Below are positions 1 to 7,068 of a stretch of DNA of 27,692 nucleotides, in pieces (within the stretch, counting starts at the first letter, position 1; every line of letters begins with the position of its first letter). The stretch is from contig CAZNSG010000299.1 in NCBI GenBank assembly GCA_964575715.1, positions 1 to 27,692 on the forward strand, read 5' to 3'. The notes beneath the pieces are model-generated. The model was not told the origin of the DNA and searched no databases. It worked only from the letters and a program-made list of their open reading frames with translations. The position numbers and the translations under genes are program-made. Source of the stretch: PNAI01 sp964575715. GTDB lineage: Bacteria > Pseudomonadota > Alphaproteobacteria > Rhizobiales > Xanthobacteraceae.

Positions 1-9
1 CGCTCGGAG

Positions 10-93
10 CTTGGGGCCATGCTTCGAGACGCGCCCATCGCAGCATGTATACGCAGGCTGCGCCTGCTATGGGGCGCTCCTCAGCATGAGGTA
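10..93. repeat. imperfect palindromic element
   Basis: Two arms, at 18-36 (starting CATGCTTCGAGACG) and 71-88 (ending CTCCTCAGCATG), are inverted, imperfect copies of each other around a smaller hairpin (GCAGGC/GCCTGC near 53-67). The 'CTTCGAGACGC ... CTCCTCAG-ATGAGG' pattern resembles a short intergenic repeat that I recall as frequent in Bradyrhizobium-type genomes. No coding potential was seen here. Confidence 0.55.
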
Positions 94-138
94 GAGTGAA
101 TTCGTCCATTGGCTCGCCGGTACACGATGAAGATGTGT

Positions 139-321
139 GCACACCTTAGCCCGCTTGCGGGGAGAGGTCGCTTGCCGAAGCCGAGCAAAGCGAGGCGAAG
201 GCAGGAGGGTGTGGGGGCGTTTCTGCGCGCTCAGACTCGCGGCAACGCCCCCTCACCCGGCTCGCAGCTTTGCTGCTCGCCACCCTCTCCCCGCAAGCGG
301 GGAGAGGGTGCGCGCTGCATG
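139..321. repeat. long fold-back repeat with CTCTCCCC/GGGGAGAG arms
   Basis: A 17-bp arm at 151-167 (CCGCTTGCGGGGAGAGG) is the exact reverse complement of 284-300. Inside, GGTGTGGGGGCGTT near 208 pairs imperfectly with AACGCCCCCTCACC near 244, so most of the segment can fold on itself. The right arm also forms its own hairpin (CCCTCTCCCC-GCAAGC-GGGGAGAGGG). The element at 5116-5265 belongs to the same family. Together with the palindrome at 10-93 it fills most of the gene-free first 418 bases; apparent reading frames across it follow repeat structure and are not supported as genes. Confidence 0.75.
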
Positions 322-418
322 CATCAACCTAAGCGAAAACCGATCTACCTCACCGCCGCTTGTGTGAAACGCCGCCAGCACGTTTGCGGGGCGGGGCGGC
401 GCTCCCTAGACTAGCGGC

Positions 419-1114
419 ATGCTCACTCACGAAGAATTCATCATCGTCGTGCGCGTGCTGGGCGCGGTCGTGATCGGCGCAGCCATCGGTTTTGAGCGCA
501 CGTTTCACGGCCGGCCCGCCGGCTTTCGCACCCATGCGCTGGTGTGCCTCGCCTCCGCGCTGCTGATGATCGTGACCGTCTACCAAAACCGATGGATGGT
601 GGCGCTGCCGGCCGACGCCATCCAGACCGACCCGACGCGCATGGCGCAAGGCATCATGACCGGCATCGGCTTTCTCGGCGCCGGCGTGATCTTCAAGGAG
701 GGGCTGACGGTGCGCGGTCTGACCACGGCCGCGTCGATCTGGGTGACGGCGGCGATCGGCATCTTGATTGGGGTCGGCTTCTGGTTTGCGGCCGTGCTCG
801 GCGCGCTGGCCACGCTCGCGATCCTGTCGCTGTTTCGCTTCATCGAGAGCAAGCTGCCGAGCGAATTCTACGCCCATCACGTGTTGAGCTTTGAGCGCGA
901 AAAAGTGATGAACGAAGAGGACTTGCGCAAGCTGGTCGGAACGCACGGTTTCTCGATCGCCAATCTGTCGTCGCGGCTGGCCGACGGCGGCGAGCTGTTC
1001 GAGTACCGCATGGTGCTCAAGAGCCGCGACCCCAAGAACGCCGAGAGCCTGTCGCAGCATTTGCGCGCGCTGCCCGAGGTGATCGAGTTCCGCATCTCGC
1101 CGACGGGGGATTAG
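419..1114 (+). CDS. MgtC/SapB family membrane protein
   Basis: This 231-residue protein has four to five hydrophobic segments in its first 140 residues and a soluble C-terminal domain from about residue 148. The family signature is clear: an acidic-arginine pair followed by GFRTHALVCLASALL (residues 35-49), then GIGFLGAGVIFKEG and the VRGLTTAASIWVTAAIG segment typical of MgtC/SapB proteins. The C-terminal domain looks like the ACT-like domain of longer members. MgtC proteins sit in the inner membrane and are linked to growth at low magnesium and to F-ATPase control; which role applies here cannot be read from sequence. The stop lies 2 bp before the next gene, suggesting co-transcription. Confidence 0.9.
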   Translation: MLTHEEFIIVVRVLGAVVIGAAIGFERTFHGRPAGFRTHALVCLASALLMIVTVYQNRWMVALPADAIQTDPTRMAQGIMTGIGFLGAGVIFKEGLTVRGLTTAASIWVTAAIGILIGVGFWFAAVLGALATLAILSLFRFIESKLPSEFYAHHVLSFEREKVMNEEDLRKLVGTHGFSIANLSSRLADGGELFEYRMVLKSRDPKNAESLSQHLRALPEVIEFRISPTGD

Positions 1115-1116
1115 GC

Positions 1117-2022
1117 GTGTTGCCACCCCTGCCCCGTCCGCTGGGGACGCTTAAGTTCCTTCTGGCCTGGCTCGTGCCTTGGCGGCCGGTGTTTGGCGTG
1201 CGCGCAAGCGCTTCGAAGCTGATTTTCTACGTTCATCATCGCGATACAATCGGGCGCCATATTGCGAAATACGGCTCGCACGAGCCGCTGCTGACGCTCT
1301 GGCTGGCGGACTATCTCGCCACCGCCCGGCCGGGTCTCTTTATCGATGTCGGCGCGAACGTCGGCTGGCATGCGCTGCACGCGGCTCAGCATCAAACAAT
1401 CGAGGCCGTGATCGCCTTCGAGCCCGATCCGTTCAACGCCTGGCTGCTCGACCGAAATCTCTCGGCCAACAAGATCGACAAGGCGATCGTGAGCGCCTGC
1501 GCGGTCGGCGCCAAGCCTGGGATCGCGCGGTTGTTCCGCTACAAGAGTTCGAACTTCGGCCGGCATTCGGCCGCCGTGGATCATGGCTATGGGTCGAGAA
1601 ATGTGCCGCTCATGGACCTCGACAGTGCGCTGGCCGGCATGAATTTCGGCGGCCGGGCAATCTGCGCGCTCAAGATCGACGTCGAGGGCTATGAACCGGC
1701 GGTGATCGAAGGCGCGCGCGCGAGCTTGGCGCGCACCGATGTGGTGATCGCCGAATATTCACCCGAGCTGAGCCGGGCCGGCGCGCTCTCGACCGTTGAG
1801 ATGACCGCGCGTTTGCATGACGCGGGTTTTACGCCCTTTGCCTTGCGGAGCAATGGCGGCACAGTTCGCATTGAACTTGATGAATTGCGCAGCTTCGACG
1901 GGTCGATCGACGTGATCTGGGCCAAGACCGGCGTCGCGCCGGCGATGAACGAAAAAGTGCGCGGAACGATGACGCTGCTCGAGATCGCCGAGCAGAACAA
2001 GCGCGTGGTGAAGCCGGTCTGA
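1117..2022 (+). CDS. FkbM family SAM-dependent methyltransferase
   Basis: This 301-residue protein has an N-terminal region of about 70 residues and then a Rossmann methyltransferase core: DVGANVG (77-83, the SAM-binding glycine motif), FEPDP (101-105, acidic end of strand 2) and KIDVEGYE (186-193), the hallmark of the FkbM family. Members O-methylate sugars, polyketides or lipids; the substrate here is unknown and no glycan cluster surrounds it. The chosen start is GTG, 2 bp after the mgtC-like stop, with GGGGG about 7 bp upstream as ribosome site. It converges on the fic gene, and the 38 bp between them show no convincing terminator. Confidence 0.88.
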   Translation: MLPPLPRPLGTLKFLLAWLVPWRPVFGVRASASKLIFYVHHRDTIGRHIAKYGSHEPLLTLWLADYLATARPGLFIDVGANVGWHALHAAQHQTIEAVIAFEPDPFNAWLLDRNLSANKIDKAIVSACAVGAKPGIARLFRYKSSNFGRHSAAVDHGYGSRNVPLMDLDSALAGMNFGGRAICALKIDVEGYEPAVIEGARASLARTDVVIAEYSPELSRAGALSTVEMTARLHDAGFTPFALRSNGGTVRIELDELRSFDGSIDVIWAKTGVAPAMNEKVRGTMTLLEIAEQNKRVVKPV

Positions 2023-2060
2023 AAATATTTATTGTTTGCAGCGGCTAGCAGAAAGCAGTT

Positions 2061-2669
2061 CTATGGCTCGTATTCTAGATACATTTGCAGGAAGACCAAG
2101 AAGGTTGATTCCCAGTATCCTTCCATCGCCGCTGCGCCGGCCGTACTATAATCGCCAAAGTCGCCACCGGGCCGTGGACGCAGACGGACGAAAGGCGGCA
2201 AGCCGTATCGTGCCGCGATGTAATTGGCCCATACGCGTGCTGTGCGGCCATTGCCGTTCGCGAACGGATGAATTCGTATCCACTCGGCATGAGCCCAGGC
2301 GCATAACTTCAGAACATCGGATAGGTCTTTACCACTCGGATACGGGCCGGGCATGATTTGCGCGTCGAGCAATTTCACCCTGCGTTGGAGTTCTTGTTCG
2401 AACGCTTTCAGCTGGCCAGGAACGAGATCGGCGCGGACACCAAGATAACCGGCGATCCCGACTTGACAGCCCTCAAGGCCAGGCAATCCGCGGAATCGGC
2501 CAACATATTTCTTGTCCGGCACATTCAGGCCGTGCATGAGGTCCTTATGCCACTTCAGCGTAGCGTCCAGCGTCGGCTCGACGCGACGACGCGCATCCTC
2601 GCTTGCGTAAGCAAGGATGCGCGCCAAATTTGCATAAAGCTGAGGGCTGTTGTCGTCCCAGTCACTCAT
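2061..2669 (-). CDS. Fic-domain protein, probable AMPylating toxin
   Basis: The 202-residue protein carries the complete Fic motif HPFANGNGRTAR at residues 134-145 (catalytic His134, phosphate-binding GNGR loop) and a Fic flap-like YVGRFRGLPG segment near 55-64. Family knowledge: such enzymes usually transfer AMP from ATP to a target protein. The gene overlaps the upstream ribbon-helix-helix gene by 8 bp, which fits a two-gene toxin-antitoxin operon. The canonical inhibitory motif (S/T)xxxE(G/N) is not visible: both E-G pairs in this protein lack Ser/Thr four residues earlier. Base composition is more AT-rich than the neighbouring pnt genes, suggesting acquired DNA. The target is unknown. Confidence 0.88.
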   Translation of the reverse strand: MSDWDDNSPQLYANLARILAYASEDARRRVEPTLDATLKWHKDLMHGLNVPDKKYVGRFRGLPGLEGCQVGIAGYLGVRADLVPGQLKAFEQELQRRVKLLDAQIMPGPYPSGKDLSDVLKLCAWAHAEWIRIHPFANGNGRTARVWANYIAARYGLPPFVRLRPRPGGDFGDYSTAGAAAMEGYWESTFLVFLQMYLEYEP

Positions 2670-3003
2670 CCAACATCCCCAGCGCCTTCTTTTGGGCCGG
2701 GGTCAACTTAGTGATGACTTTTCCTTCAACGGGGTCATGTTTCAACGCGGCCTCGGCATTGGCGAACGCGGCAATTCCGAGTTCGAAGCCGGGATCGTTC
2801 TCCCGTGCAGCGCGCAAGATTTCGAGCGTCGACTCAAGCTCTTTCTCCAGCTCCAAAGAGCGGCTTTCAATATATTTCTTGAGCGCTTCGTTCGTGAGTT
2901 CGTTGATGGATTTGTCTGTCAGGATACTCAGCCTGGACAGGCGCTTCTTCACCCCCGGATCAATTCGGATCGTCGTAGCTTTCTTCGCGGCGATGTTTGT
3001 CAT
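2662..3003 (-). CDS. ribbon-helix-helix protein, putative antitoxin/repressor of the Fic module
   Basis: A 113-residue protein starts TNIAAKKATTIRID, where residues 10-15 form a likely DNA-reading strand, followed by two helices (PGVKKRLSRLSILTDKSINELTNEALKKYI), the usual ribbon-helix-helix layout. After it come a charged coiled helix (SLELEKELESTLEILRAA) and an acidic tail that could contact the partner. The ATG at 3003 is preferred over one at 3045, because a sigma70-like promoter (-35 at 3057-3062, -10 at 3034-3039) would place the upstream ATG before the transcript start; a GGTGG lies just upstream of the chosen start. It overlaps fic by 8 bp. The antitoxin role is inferred from fold and context. 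Confidence 0.75.
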   Translation of the reverse strand: MTNIAAKKATTIRIDPGVKKRLSRLSILTDKSINELTNEALKKYIESRSLELEKELESTLEILRAARENDPGFELGIAAFANAEAALKHDPVEGKVITKLTPAQKKALGMLDE

Positions 3004-3014
3004 GGTCTGCCACC

Positions 3015-3065
3015 ATATCGCTATTTTAGCAACAATATAGGTCATTTGACGTCATGTTGCAACAT
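3015..3065 (-). promoter_or_regulatory. promoter and candidate operator of the RHH-fic operon
   Basis: On the minus strand TTGCAA (3057-3062) and TATATT (3034-3039) are spaced by exactly 17 bp, a fair sigma70-type promoter. A perfect 12-bp palindrome ATGTTGCAACAT (3054-3065) covers the -35 box. A second inverted motif, GCTA-N3-TAGC flanked by ATAT (3015-3038), lies downstream and covers part of the -10. The half-site TGTTGC occurs in both. Overlap of palindromes with promoter boxes is what autorepression by the RHH protein would need; binding itself is inferred. Confidence 0.55.
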
Positions 3066-3147
3066 CTGCCATCAAAATTTGACAATTGCGGCATCTCTGC
3101 ACAAGGTCTTGAAAATATTGCGTAATTTATATGTGCTCGCGCGCCGG

Positions 3148-4542
3148 TCAAAGCGCCTTGACGATCTCGTCGGTCATCTTCTTGGCGTCGCCGAACAGCA
3201 TCATGGTGTTGTCGCGGTAGAACAGCGTGTTGTCGATGCCGGCGTAGCCGGAGGAGAGCGAGCGCTTGGAAAACATCACCGTGTTGGCCTTCCACACTTC
3301 CAGTACCGGCATGCCGAAGATCGGTGAAGCGGGGTCTTCCTTGGCGGCCGGGTTGGTGACGTCGTTGGCGCCGATCACGTAGACAACATCGGCCTGGGCG
3401 AATTCGGAGTTGATGTCTTCGAGTTCGAACACCTCATCATAAGGCACGTTGGCTTCGGCCAGCAGCACGTTCATATGTCCGGGCATGCGGCCGGCCACCG
3501 GATGGATGGCGTATTTGACCTCGACGCCCGCGGCTTTGAGCTTGTCGGCCATTTCACGCAGTGCATGCTGGGCCTGCGCCACCGCCATGCCGTAGCCCGG
3601 CACGATGATGACCTTGCCGGCGTTCTTCATCACAAAGGCGGCGTCGTCGGCCGAGCCCTGCTTGACCGGCCGCTGCTCCTTGCCGGCGGCGGGCCCCGCC
3701 ACTTCGCCGCCGAAGCCGCCGAGGATGACCGAGATGAAGCTGCGGTTCATTCCTTTGCACATGATGTAGGACAGGATCGCGCCGGAAGAGCCGACCAGCG
3801 CGCCGGTGATGATGAGCGCGGAATTGCCGAGCGTAAATCCGATGCCGGCCGCCGCCCACCCCGAGTAGGAGTTGAGCATGGAGATCACCACCGGCATGTC
3901 GGCGCCGCCGATCGGGATGATGATGAGCACGCCAAAGGCAAAAGCGGCGAACGCGAGCAGCCAGAACGCCAGATAGCTTTCGCTGCGCGCAAACCAGACG
4001 ATGGTGGCGACGATGCCGGCGGCGAGCGCGATATTGATGACATGGCGCAGCGGCAGAATGATCGGCGCGCCGCTCATGCGGCCGGAAAGTTTGAGGAAGG
4101 CGATCACCGAGCCGGTGAACGTGACCGCGCCGATGGCAACACCAAGCGACATTTCCACCAGGCTCGCCTTATAAATCTTGCCGACCGTGCCGATGTCGAA
4201 CGCGCTCGGCGCATAGAGCGCGCCCGCCGCCACCAGCACCGCCGCCATGCCGACCAGCGAGTGGAACGCCGCGACCAGCTCCGGCATGGCGGTCATCGGA
4301 ACGCGCCGCGCGATCACCGCGCCGATGCCGCCGCCCAGACCAAGGCCGAGCACCACCAGCAGCCACGCGCCCCAGCCGCTCGGCGGCTGCGCGGCAAGCG
4401 TGGTCAGCACGGCGATGGTCATGCCGGCGATGCCGCACCAATTGCCGCGCTGGCTCGACTCCGGGCTCGAAAGCCCGCGCAGCGCCAGGATGAAGAGCAC
4501 CCCGGCGACGAGATAGAGCAGCGCAGCAATGTCGGCGGTCAT
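3148..4542 (-). CDS. pntB: NAD(P) transhydrogenase subunit beta
   Basis: The 464-residue protein begins MTADIAALLYLVAG and has about nine membrane helices over its first 270 residues, forming part of the proton channel. The soluble NADP(H)-binding domain occupies roughly residues 285-464, with GKVIIVPGYGMAVAQAQ and VYVIGANDVTNPAAK as clear family motifs. With PntAA and PntAB it couples hydride transfer between NADH and NADP+ to proton entry, feeding NADPH to biosynthesis and redox defence. The frame stays open upstream, but the start at 4542 gives the family length and has GAGG about 8 bp ahead. It follows pntAB on the same strand, separated by a 230-bp gap filled by a palindromic element. 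Confidence 0.96.
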   Translation of the reverse strand: MTADIAALLYLVAGVLFILALRGLSSPESSQRGNWCGIAGMTIAVLTTLAAQPPSGWGAWLLVVLGLGLGGGIGAVIARRVPMTAMPELVAAFHSLVGMAAVLVAAGALYAPSAFDIGTVGKIYKASLVEMSLGVAIGAVTFTGSVIAFLKLSGRMSGAPIILPLRHVINIALAAGIVATIVWFARSESYLAFWLLAFAAFAFGVLIIIPIGGADMPVVISMLNSYSGWAAAGIGFTLGNSALIITGALVGSSGAILSYIMCKGMNRSFISVILGGFGGEVAGPAAGKEQRPVKQGSADDAAFVMKNAGKVIIVPGYGMAVAQAQHALREMADKLKAAGVEVKYAIHPVAGRMPGHMNVLLAEANVPYDEVFELEDINSEFAQADVVYVIGANDVTNPAAKEDPASPIFGMPVLEVWKANTVMFSKRSLSSGYAGIDNTLFYRDNTMMLFGDAKKMTDEIVKAL

Positions 4543-4558
4543 AGCGTGGCCTCGATAG

Positions 4559-4748
4559 CGTGTCCCGGGCGCAGCGCAGCACGAAGTGGTGCGCTGCAGA
4601 CCCGGGATCGTTCCAGTCTGTGGCGGTCCCGGATCAGCGGCGCACCGCATCGCAAGTCGGATATATTCGACTTGCGACACCTAAATCGGGGTAGCCCGAA
4701 GTCGGGTATACCCGACTTCGGGTGCGCTGCGCCGCATCCGGGACACGG
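4559..4748. repeat. large fold-back element with two internal hairpins (copy A)
   Basis: The ends, CGTGTCCCGG (4559-4568) and CCGGGACACG (4738-4747), are exact reverse complements, and the adjacent GCGCAGCGCA-type bases extend the pairing. Inside are a hairpin near 4570-4600 (GCAGCGCA/TGCGCTGC), one at 4651-4676 (arms CGCAAGTCG/CGACTTGCG) and a perfect 28-bp palindrome at 4695-4722 (half-arm CCCGAAGTCGGGTA). The last two are the same kind of hairpin pair as at 6940-7004, 7095-7158 and 27560-27620. It lies between pntAB and pntB inside the presumed operon, so it would be transcribed. Confidence 0.8.
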
Positions 4749-4772
4749 GATGTGAAGTGCCGGCATCGCTCG

Positions 4773-5096
4773 CTATTTCTTTTTCCGGTACATGCTCAGC
4801 ATGCGCTGGGTGACCAGGAAGCCGCCGAAGATATTGACCGAGGCAAAGACGAGCGCGACAAATCCGAGCGCGCGCGCCCAGATCGGGCCGCTATCGTTGG
4901 CGACAAGCGTCACGCCGACCGAGAGCAGCGCGCCCACCACGATGACCGAGGAGATGGCGTTGGTCACCGACATTAATGGTGTGTGCAGCGCGGGCGTCAC
5001 CGACCACACCACGTAATAGCCGACGAACACCGCGAGCACGAAAATGGAGAGGCGGAACACAAATGGGTCGACGGCGTCGATTGCGGTTTCAGTCAT
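4773..5096 (-). CDS. pntAB: NAD(P) transhydrogenase subunit alpha part 2 (membrane part)
   Basis: This 107-residue protein has three membrane helices and the conserved segments HTPLMSVTNAISSVIVVGAL and FGGFLVTQRMLSMY, diagnostic of the small membrane subunit of three-gene transhydrogenases. It contributes helices to the proton channel beside PntB. The chosen ATG at 5096 has AAGGAG about 7 bp upstream; a GTG at 5120 in the same frame lies upstream of that site and is rejected. A 150-bp palindromic element separates it from pntAA. The length matches alphaproteobacterial homologues. Confidence 0.95.
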   Translation of the reverse strand: MTETAIDAVDPFVFRLSIFVLAVFVGYYVVWSVTPALHTPLMSVTNAISSVIVVGALLSVGVTLVANDSGPIWARALGFVALVFASVNIFGGFLVTQRMLSMYRKKK

Positions 5097-5115
5097 GAAG
5101 GAACTCCTTTCTTTC

Positions 5116-5265
5116 TTCACCTCTCCCCGTTGGGGAGAGATCGGCGAGGCGCGAAGGGCCGAGCCGGGAGAGGGGGAATAGGACTATCGATAGTCATAGC
5201 TCCCCTCTCCCGACCGCCTGCGCTTCGCTGCGGCGGGCGACCTCTCCCCAACGGGGAGAGGTGAA
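5116..5265. repeat. 150-bp inverted repeat with 24-bp perfect arms
   Basis: Arms 5116-5139 and 5242-5265 are perfect 24-bp reverse complements, and each arm is itself palindromic (CTCTCCCC/GGGGAGAG). A second nested pair, GGGAGAGGGGA (5166-5176) and TCCCCTCTCCC (5201-5211), brackets CTATCGATAG at the centre. The whole unit can therefore fold into one long branched hairpin between pntAA and pntAB. It belongs to the same family as the element at 139-321 (shared CCTCTCCCC arms), but its loop bases differ. Confidence 0.85.
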
Positions 5266-5293
5266 CCGGAGTGTGGCGCAGCTTTTCATCATC

Positions 5294-6427
5294 CTACGCC
5301 GCGCTCTTGGCGGCAAAGCTCGGGTGGATCACCGCGCCGTCGCGGGTTAGCGCCGTGCCTTTGACGATCTCGTCGTCCCAGTTGACAGCAAGGGATTTGG
5401 TATTCTTGTCGATCATGATTTCGAGAAAGGTGAGCAGGTTCTTGGCATAAAGCGCGGAAGCCGACGCCGGGAGCCGGCCGGATACGTTGAGATGGCCGAC
5501 AATTTTTACGCCATTGATTTCGGCAACTTCGCCGGCCTTGGCGCCTTCGACATTGCCGCCGCGCTCGACCGCCAAATCGACGATCACCGAGCCGGGACGC
5601 ATGGACGCCACCATCGCCTTGCTGACCAGGCGCGGCGCCGGCCGGCCGGGGATCAATGCGGTGGTGATCACGATGTCCTGTTTCTTGATGTGCTCGGCGA
5701 CGAGTGCGGCCTGCTTGGCCTGATACTCTTTCGACATTTCCTTGGCGTAGCCGGCGGCGGTCTCGGCCTGCTTGAATTCCTCGTCCTCGACCGCAATGAA
5801 CTTCGCTCCTAAGCTCTGCACCTGCTCCTTGACGGCAGGGCGCACGTCGGTCGCGGTGACGATGGCGCCGAGGCGGCGCGCGGTGGCGATGGCCTGGAGG
5901 CCGGCAACGCCGACGCCCATCACGAAAACCTTGGCCGCCGGCACGGTGCCGGCCGCGGTCATCATCATCGGGAAGGCGCGGCCGTACTCGGCGGCGGCGT
6001 CGATCACGGCGCGGTAGCCGGCGAGATTGGCTTGGCTGGAGAGTACGTCCATCGACTGCGCGCGCGTGATGCGCGGCATCAGCTCCATGGCGAAGGCGAC
6101 GACGCCGGCGTCCGCCATGGCCTTGAGGGCGGCTTCGTTGCCGTAAGGGTCCATTATCGCGATGACGAGCGCGCCCTTCTTGTAGGCTTTGAGCTCGGCG
6201 GCGGTTGGCCGGCGCACTTTGAGCATGACATCGGCGCCCTTGGCCGCATCCTTGCCAACGACGGCCCCGGCGGCCGAAAAATCGGCATCGAGAATGCCCG
6301 AGCGCTCGCCCGCCCCGGGCTCGACCGCGACTTCGGCGCCGAGGCCGATCAATTTCTTGACGGTGTCGGGTGTCGCTGCGACGCGCGGTTCGTTCGATTC
6401 GGTTTCACGCGTTATGGCAATACGCAT
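5294..6427 (-). CDS. pntAA: NAD(P) transhydrogenase subunit alpha part 1 (NAD-binding)
   Basis: A 377-residue soluble protein starting MRIAITRETESNEPRVAATPDTV, the alanine-dehydrogenase/PNT N-terminal signature. The Rossmann motif GVGVAG follows KVFVM at about residues 172-181, with DVRPAVKEQV after it. It binds NAD(H) and docks on the membrane subunits at the cytoplasmic face. The ATG at 6427 is preferred over an in-frame start at 6448, because GAGG lies 4-7 bp upstream and the protein then starts like its family. It follows the cytochrome oxidase subunit IV gene with a 74-bp gap on the same strand, suggesting one transcription unit with pntAB and pntB. Confidence 0.96.
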   Translation of the reverse strand: MRIAITRETESNEPRVAATPDTVKKLIGLGAEVAVEPGAGERSGILDADFSAAGAVVGKDAAKGADVMLKVRRPTAAELKAYKKGALVIAIMDPYGNEAALKAMADAGVVAFAMELMPRITRAQSMDVLSSQANLAGYRAVIDAAAEYGRAFPMMMTAAGTVPAAKVFVMGVGVAGLQAIATARRLGAIVTATDVRPAVKEQVQSLGAKFIAVEDEEFKQAETAAGYAKEMSKEYQAKQAALVAEHIKKQDIVITTALIPGRPAPRLVSKAMVASMRPGSVIVDLAVERGGNVEGAKAGEVAEINGVKIVGHLNVSGRLPASASALYAKNLLTFLEIMIDKNTKSLAVNWDDEIVKGTALTRDGAVIHPSFAAKSAA

Positions 6428-6501
6428 TCGCCTCGTCTCCAGACCCAAATTGTCCGAAATGACAGCGCAGCCCTCAAGGGAGCGAGGCGCGCCCTACGCG
6501 A

Positions 6502-6786
6502 TTACGCAAACGCGAGACCCAGGAGCCCAAGCACCAGCACGATGATACTTGGTGGTTTCGAATTGGCCGCCAAACTGATGGGCGCTGCTAGGCTAGCAAT
6601 GAAGATGAAAGGTCCTCCAAACCACCAATTGCCCCGCACCCCGCCAACCGTCAGCCCCAGGCAAATATTGATGACCAGAATAATGCCGACCAAGACCAGA
6701 AACGTGAAGCCCCGGTAGGTCGACTCGTGCTCGGTATAATCATTGCCGGTCGCGGTCGAATATTCCGGGGTACCATGAGCAGACAT
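6502..6786 (-). CDS. aa3-type cytochrome c oxidase subunit IV (bacterial type)
   Basis: The 94-residue protein has a polar N-terminus with DYTEHESTYRGFTFLVLVG (about residues 16-34), matching the bacterial aa3 oxidase subunit IV signature (Y/D-x-x-H-E-x-T-Y), followed by three hydrophobic helices. It probably associates with the terminal oxidase in the inner membrane; this small subunit is not known to be catalytic. AAAGGA lies about 7 bp before the ATG. It heads the transhydrogenase run, far from any other oxidase genes, so respiratory and transhydrogenase functions may be co-expressed. Confidence 0.82.
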   Translation of the reverse strand: MSAHGTPEYSTATGNDYTEHESTYRGFTFLVLVGIILVINICLGLTVGGVRGNWWFGGPFIFIASLAAPISLAANSKPPSIIVLVLGLLGLAFA

Positions 6787-6918
6787 GAAGCGGTCCTTTC
6801 GTCAAATCGCAGGCCAGACGATCTCACATGCCTTCTGCGGAATCCCTTTAGCGGAATCGTTTGGACCAGGCAATGCCGCGCAACGACGTCATACGGGAAC
6901 CGGTTGATCAGCTCTCTC

Positions 6919-7019
6919 GTCATTGCCGGGTCAAGACACCACAAGTCGGGTTTACCCGACTTGTGTCGCTTAACAGTGCGGAACTCGGACAAGTCCGAGT
7001 TCCGGTGCAATCCATGGTG
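6919..7019. repeat. paired-hairpin element (copy B)
   Basis: Hairpin 1 is 6940-6965: 12-bp perfect arms (CACAAGTCGGGT and its complement) around TT. Hairpin 2 is 6979-7004: 12-bp perfect arms (CGGAACTCGGAC and its complement) around AA. The spacer is 13 bp. Flanks CGTCATTGCCGGG (left) and CCGGTGCAATCCATGG (right) are imperfectly complementary and resemble a spread repeat end. Confidence 0.85.
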
Positions 7020-7068
7020 ATGTTCGGAAATAGATGGCCTTTCGTAAGCCCGTCATTTGCTGAATCTC

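Noticed and set aside
109..414. Open frames of 76-101 codons across the first repeat region
   Set aside because: They follow the fold-back repeat at 139-321; the apparent protein is Arg/Pro/Gly-rich and reflects repeat sequence.
3475..4755. 426-codon open frame on the plus strand opposite pntB
   Set aside because: It is a shadow of pntB rich in Arg, His, Asp and Ala, and crosses the palindromic element A; it has no motif.
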